DNA of 64,000 nucleotides. Source: Actinomycetaceae bacterium. Lineage in GTDB: Bacteria > Actinomycetota > Actinomycetes > Actinomycetales > Actinomycetaceae. Shown piece after piece: positions 61,740 through 64,000 of the stretch; the first letter of the stretch is position 1; each line of letters opens with the position of its first letter. A program made the position numbers and the translations under genes. The stretch is from the NCBI GenBank assembly GCA_030532245.1, contig JAUNLN010000002.1, positions 92,359 through 156,358 of the forward strand, given 5' to 3'. Below the pieces are notes generated by a model. The model searched no databases and had not been told where the DNA came from. It was given only the letters and a program-made list of their open reading frames with translations.

Positions 61740-63926
61740 ATGAACGCCAAAGCATATCCCGTTGATTCACAGACCCTAGCCGCGGTTGCCGGGGCTCGAC
61801 ACCACTCGCCTCACTCCGTTCTCGGTGGACACGTGCACGAAGGCTCCGTCACCATCCGAGTCGTACGCCACCTCGCTGACTCCGTCACAATTGTGACGAA
61901 GGAAGGCGAGTTTGAAGCCGCCCACGAGCAAGACGGCGTCTGGGCTGTAGTACTACCGCAAGACTTCGTACCCGACTACCGTCTGCGCGTAACCTACGGC
62001 GACCAAGTGGTCGAATCCGACGATCCATACCGCTTCCTCCCCACTCTTGGAGACATGGACCTCTACCTTATTGGCGAGGGCCGTCACGAGAACCTGTGGG
62101 AGGTACTCGGCGCACACGTGCGCACCTTCGAAAGCGAGCTAGGTGAAGTACGAGGCGTCTCGTTTGCCGTGTGGGCTCCGAACGCACGCGCAGTGCGAGT
62201 AGTTGGCGACTTCAACTACTGGGACGGCACCGGCAGCGCCATGCGTTCGCTCGGTGCCTCCGGCGTGTGGGAACTATTCATTCCAGGCGTGGAAGTGGGC
62301 GCCCGCTACAAGTTCGAGATTTGCGGCCCCGACGGCAACTGGATGCAAAAGGCTGACCCGATGGCTCGCGCCACCGAGATTCCGCCGGCAACCGCCTCCG
62401 TCGTTACCGATCAGTTCCACGAGTGGGGCGACGACGAGTGGATGGAAGCAAGGCCAACCAAGGATCCGCACGCGAGCCCCATGTCGGTTTACGAAGTGCA
62501 CGTAGGTTCTTGGAGGCAGGGTCTTGGATACCGCGGGCTTGCCGACGAACTCGTTCCCTACCTAAAGCGCATGGGATACACGCACGTTGAGTTCATGCCC
62601 GTTGCGGAGCACCCGTTCGGCGGCTCGTGGGGCTACCAGGTGACCTCCTACTACGCTCCCACCTCACGCTTTGGCACACCCGACGACTTCCGCTACCTCG
62701 TGGATAGGCTCCACCAGGCCGGCATTGGCGTCATCCTCGACTGGGTACCCGCACACTTCCCGAAAGACAGCTGGGCGCTCGCCCGCTTCGACGGAACCGC
62801 CCTTTACGAGGATCCGGATCCGCTACGCGGCGAACACCCCGACTGGGGCACCCTCGTGTTCAACTTCGGAAGGCGCGAGGTGCGCAACTTCCTCGTCGCT
62901 AACGCCCTGTACTGGCTCGAAGAGTTCCACATTGACGGCCTGCGCGTAGACGCCGTGGCGTCCATGCTCTACCTCGACTACTCCAGGAACGACGGCCAGT
63001 GGCGCCCCAACCAGTACGGTGGCCGCGAAAACCTCGAAGCCATCCAGTTCATTCAGGAAACCAATGCGACCGCGTACCGTCGCAACCCCGGCATCGTCAT
63101 GATTGCTGAGGAGTCGACGGCGTGGCCGGGCGTTACGGCACCGACCTCCGGTGGCGGCCTCGGATTCGGCCTCAAGTGGAACATGGGCTGGATGAACGAC
63201 ACGCTACGCTACATGCAGGAAGACCCGGTAAACCGCCGCTGGCACCACGGTGAGCTAACCTTCTCGCTCGTGTACGCGTTCTCGGAGAACTTCGTGCTTC
63301 CCCTCTCCCACGACGAGGTCGTGCACGGCAAGGGTTCGCTCATCTCGAAGATGCCGGGCGACAAGTGGCGCAGGCTCGCAGGCCTTCGCTCCCTCCTCGC
63401 ATACCAGTGGTCGCACCCGGGCAAGCAGCTCCTATTCATGGGTCAAGACTTCGGCCAGGAATCCGAATGGTCTGAGGCATACTCGCTCGACTGGTGGCTC
63501 ATGGACGACCCCGGCCACCGCGGCGTGAACCGCCTCGTGGCACGCATGAACGACCTGTACACCTCTACCCCGGCTCTGTGGGACGACAACTACACGGGCT
63601 ACGAGTGGATTGAGGCTGGTGACTCAGACCACAACGTAATCTCCTACATCCGCAAGGGTGAAACAGAAGACGGCGAACCAGACCTTCTAGTCTGCATCTC
63701 GAACTTCGCAGGCAACCCGCACGAGGGCTACCGCGTAGGCCTGCCCTTTGCCGGCAAGTGGAAGGAAGTTCTAAACACCGACGCCGAGATTTACGGTGGC
63801 TCCGGCGTTTGCAACATCGGTGAGATCATCGCTGAAGAGGTTCCCTGGAACGGACGCCCCGCTTCCGCAGAACTGCGGGTTCCCCCGCTAGGCGCTGTCT
63901 GGTTGCGTCCAGTTGAGAACGACTAA
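61740..63926 (+). CDS. glgB: 1,4-alpha-glucan branching enzyme
   Basis: Makes alpha-1,6 branches in the glucan produced by GlgE. 728 residues from ATG 61740; a TTG seven codons upstream also reads in frame. Two N-terminal beta-sandwich modules (N1 and CBM48) precede the barrel, with [12 protein letters not shown] opening it and catalytic blocks [13 protein letters not shown] (Asp), [11 protein letters not shown] (Glu) and [12 protein letters not shown] (Asp). It is the last gene of the block, with a terminator 20 bases after its stop. Confidence 0.96.
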   Translation: MNAKAYPVDSQTLAAVAGARHHSPHSVLGGHVHEGSVTIRVVRHLADSVTIVTKEGEFEAAHEQDGVWAVVLPQDFVPDYRLRVTYGDQVVESDDPYRFLPTLGDMDLYLIGEGRHENLWEVLGAHVRTFESELGEVRGVSFAVWAPNARAVRVVGDFNYWDGTGSAMRSLGASGVWELFIPGVEVGARYKFEICGPDGNWMQKADPMARATEIPPATASVVTDQFHEWGDDEWMEARPTKDPHASPMSVYEVHVGSWRQGLGYRGLADELVPYLKRMGYTHVEFMPVAEHPFGGSWGYQVTSYYAPTSRFGTPDDFRYLVDRLHQAGIGVILDWVPAHFPKDSWALARFDGTALYEDPDPLRGEHPDWGTLVFNFGRREVRNFLVANALYWLEEFHIDGLRVDAVASMLYLDYSRNDGQWRPNQYGGRENLEAIQFIQETNATAYRRNPGIVMIAEESTAWPGVTAPTSGGGLGFGLKWNMGWMNDTLRYMQEDPVNRRWHHGELTFSLVYAFSENFVLPLSHDEVVHGKGSLISKMPGDKWRRLAGLRSLLAYQWSHPGKQLLFMGQDFGQESEWSEAYSLDWWLMDDPGHRGVNRLVARMNDLYTSTPALWDDNYTGYEWIEAGDSDHNVISYIRKGETEDGEPDLLVCISNFAGNPHEGYRVGLPFAGKWKEVLNTDAEIYGGSGVCNIGEIIAEEVPWNGRPASAELRVPPLGAVWLRPVEND

Positions 63927-63945
63927 GCTCGCACAGGCGTAATAG

Positions 63946-63983
63946 AAAATCGTGGTGAGACCGATCGGTCTCACCACGATTTT
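63946..63983 (+). terminator. terminator after glgB
   Basis: A 38-base perfect palindrome (AAAATCGTGGTGAGACC, GATC centre, and complement), followed by CTTATC. Confidence 0.9.
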
Positions 63984-64000
63984 CTTATCTAGATTTCAAG

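Overview
The window looks like the chromosome of a moderately high-G+C Gram-positive actinobacterium, most probably of the family Actinomycetaceae or a close relative. The evidence is the complete trehalose-to-glycogen GlgE route (treS, mak, glgE, glgB), a mycobacterial-type Nei glycosylase, a VKOR-family oxidoreductase, surface proteins with an LAKTG sorting signal, frequent GTG and TTG starts, and mostly Actinobacteria-type housekeeping genes. Genus is inference. No gap between genes exceeds about 300 bases, and the intergenic spaces hold mainly hairpin terminators and a few promoters.

Layout. 1-5 kb: the 5' part of trigger factor (tig), an unrecognised small protein, a ferrochelatase (hemH), a TRIC/UPF0126 membrane protein and phosphofructokinase. 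5-9.1 kb: a LacI-type regulator followed upstream by a three-gene inositol/inosose-type operon (iolE-like, iolG-like, iolH-like) whose promoter carries a perfect palindrome just after the -10 box. 9.2-16.6 kb: beta-carbonic anhydrase, a U32 protein, a PemK-like protein with a large PLD/SF2/DUF3427 helicase (possible defence pair), tRNA-Gly, tRNA-Pro, a patch of repeated TGTCTC..GACAT palindromes and an unrecognised gene. 16.7-27.3 kb: M13 and M1 peptidases, two glucose-type PTS EIIB domains and one EIIA (no EIIC seen) on either side of malQ, tesB and an aminotransferase.

27.5-36 kb: an LAKTG-anchored 5'-nucleotidase with altered metal ligands, EttA, an SSB and a second LAKTG surface protein that is broken at an 11-base homopolymer (a likely phase-variable switch), then orn and ilvA. 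36-42 kb: tRNA-Arg, rpmF, yigZ, a cysK-cysE operon preceded by a tiny Cys-containing leader ORF and hairpin, a GNAT acetyltransferase, nei and a GH13 amylase. 42-52.8 kb: leuS, a HIT protein, a DtxR-family regulator with VKOR, two identical tRNA-Lys genes, an HTH protein, a Bcp peroxiredoxin, a flavin reductase, tRNA-Leu and the etfB-etfA-mnmA operon. 52.9-64 kb: glgX, trpS, glgE, treS, mak and glgB.

How it fits together. TreS and maltokinase make maltose-1-phosphate from trehalose, GlgE extends glucan chains from it and GlgB branches them; GlgX, MalQ and the GH13 enzyme take glucan apart, and PfkA with the PTS parts points to sugar-based growth. CysE and CysK make cysteine. The most notable signals are the homopolymer switch in the surface protein, the cysteine leader, the PemK-helicase pair beside tRNA genes, and the nucleotidase with paired His-to-Asp changes.
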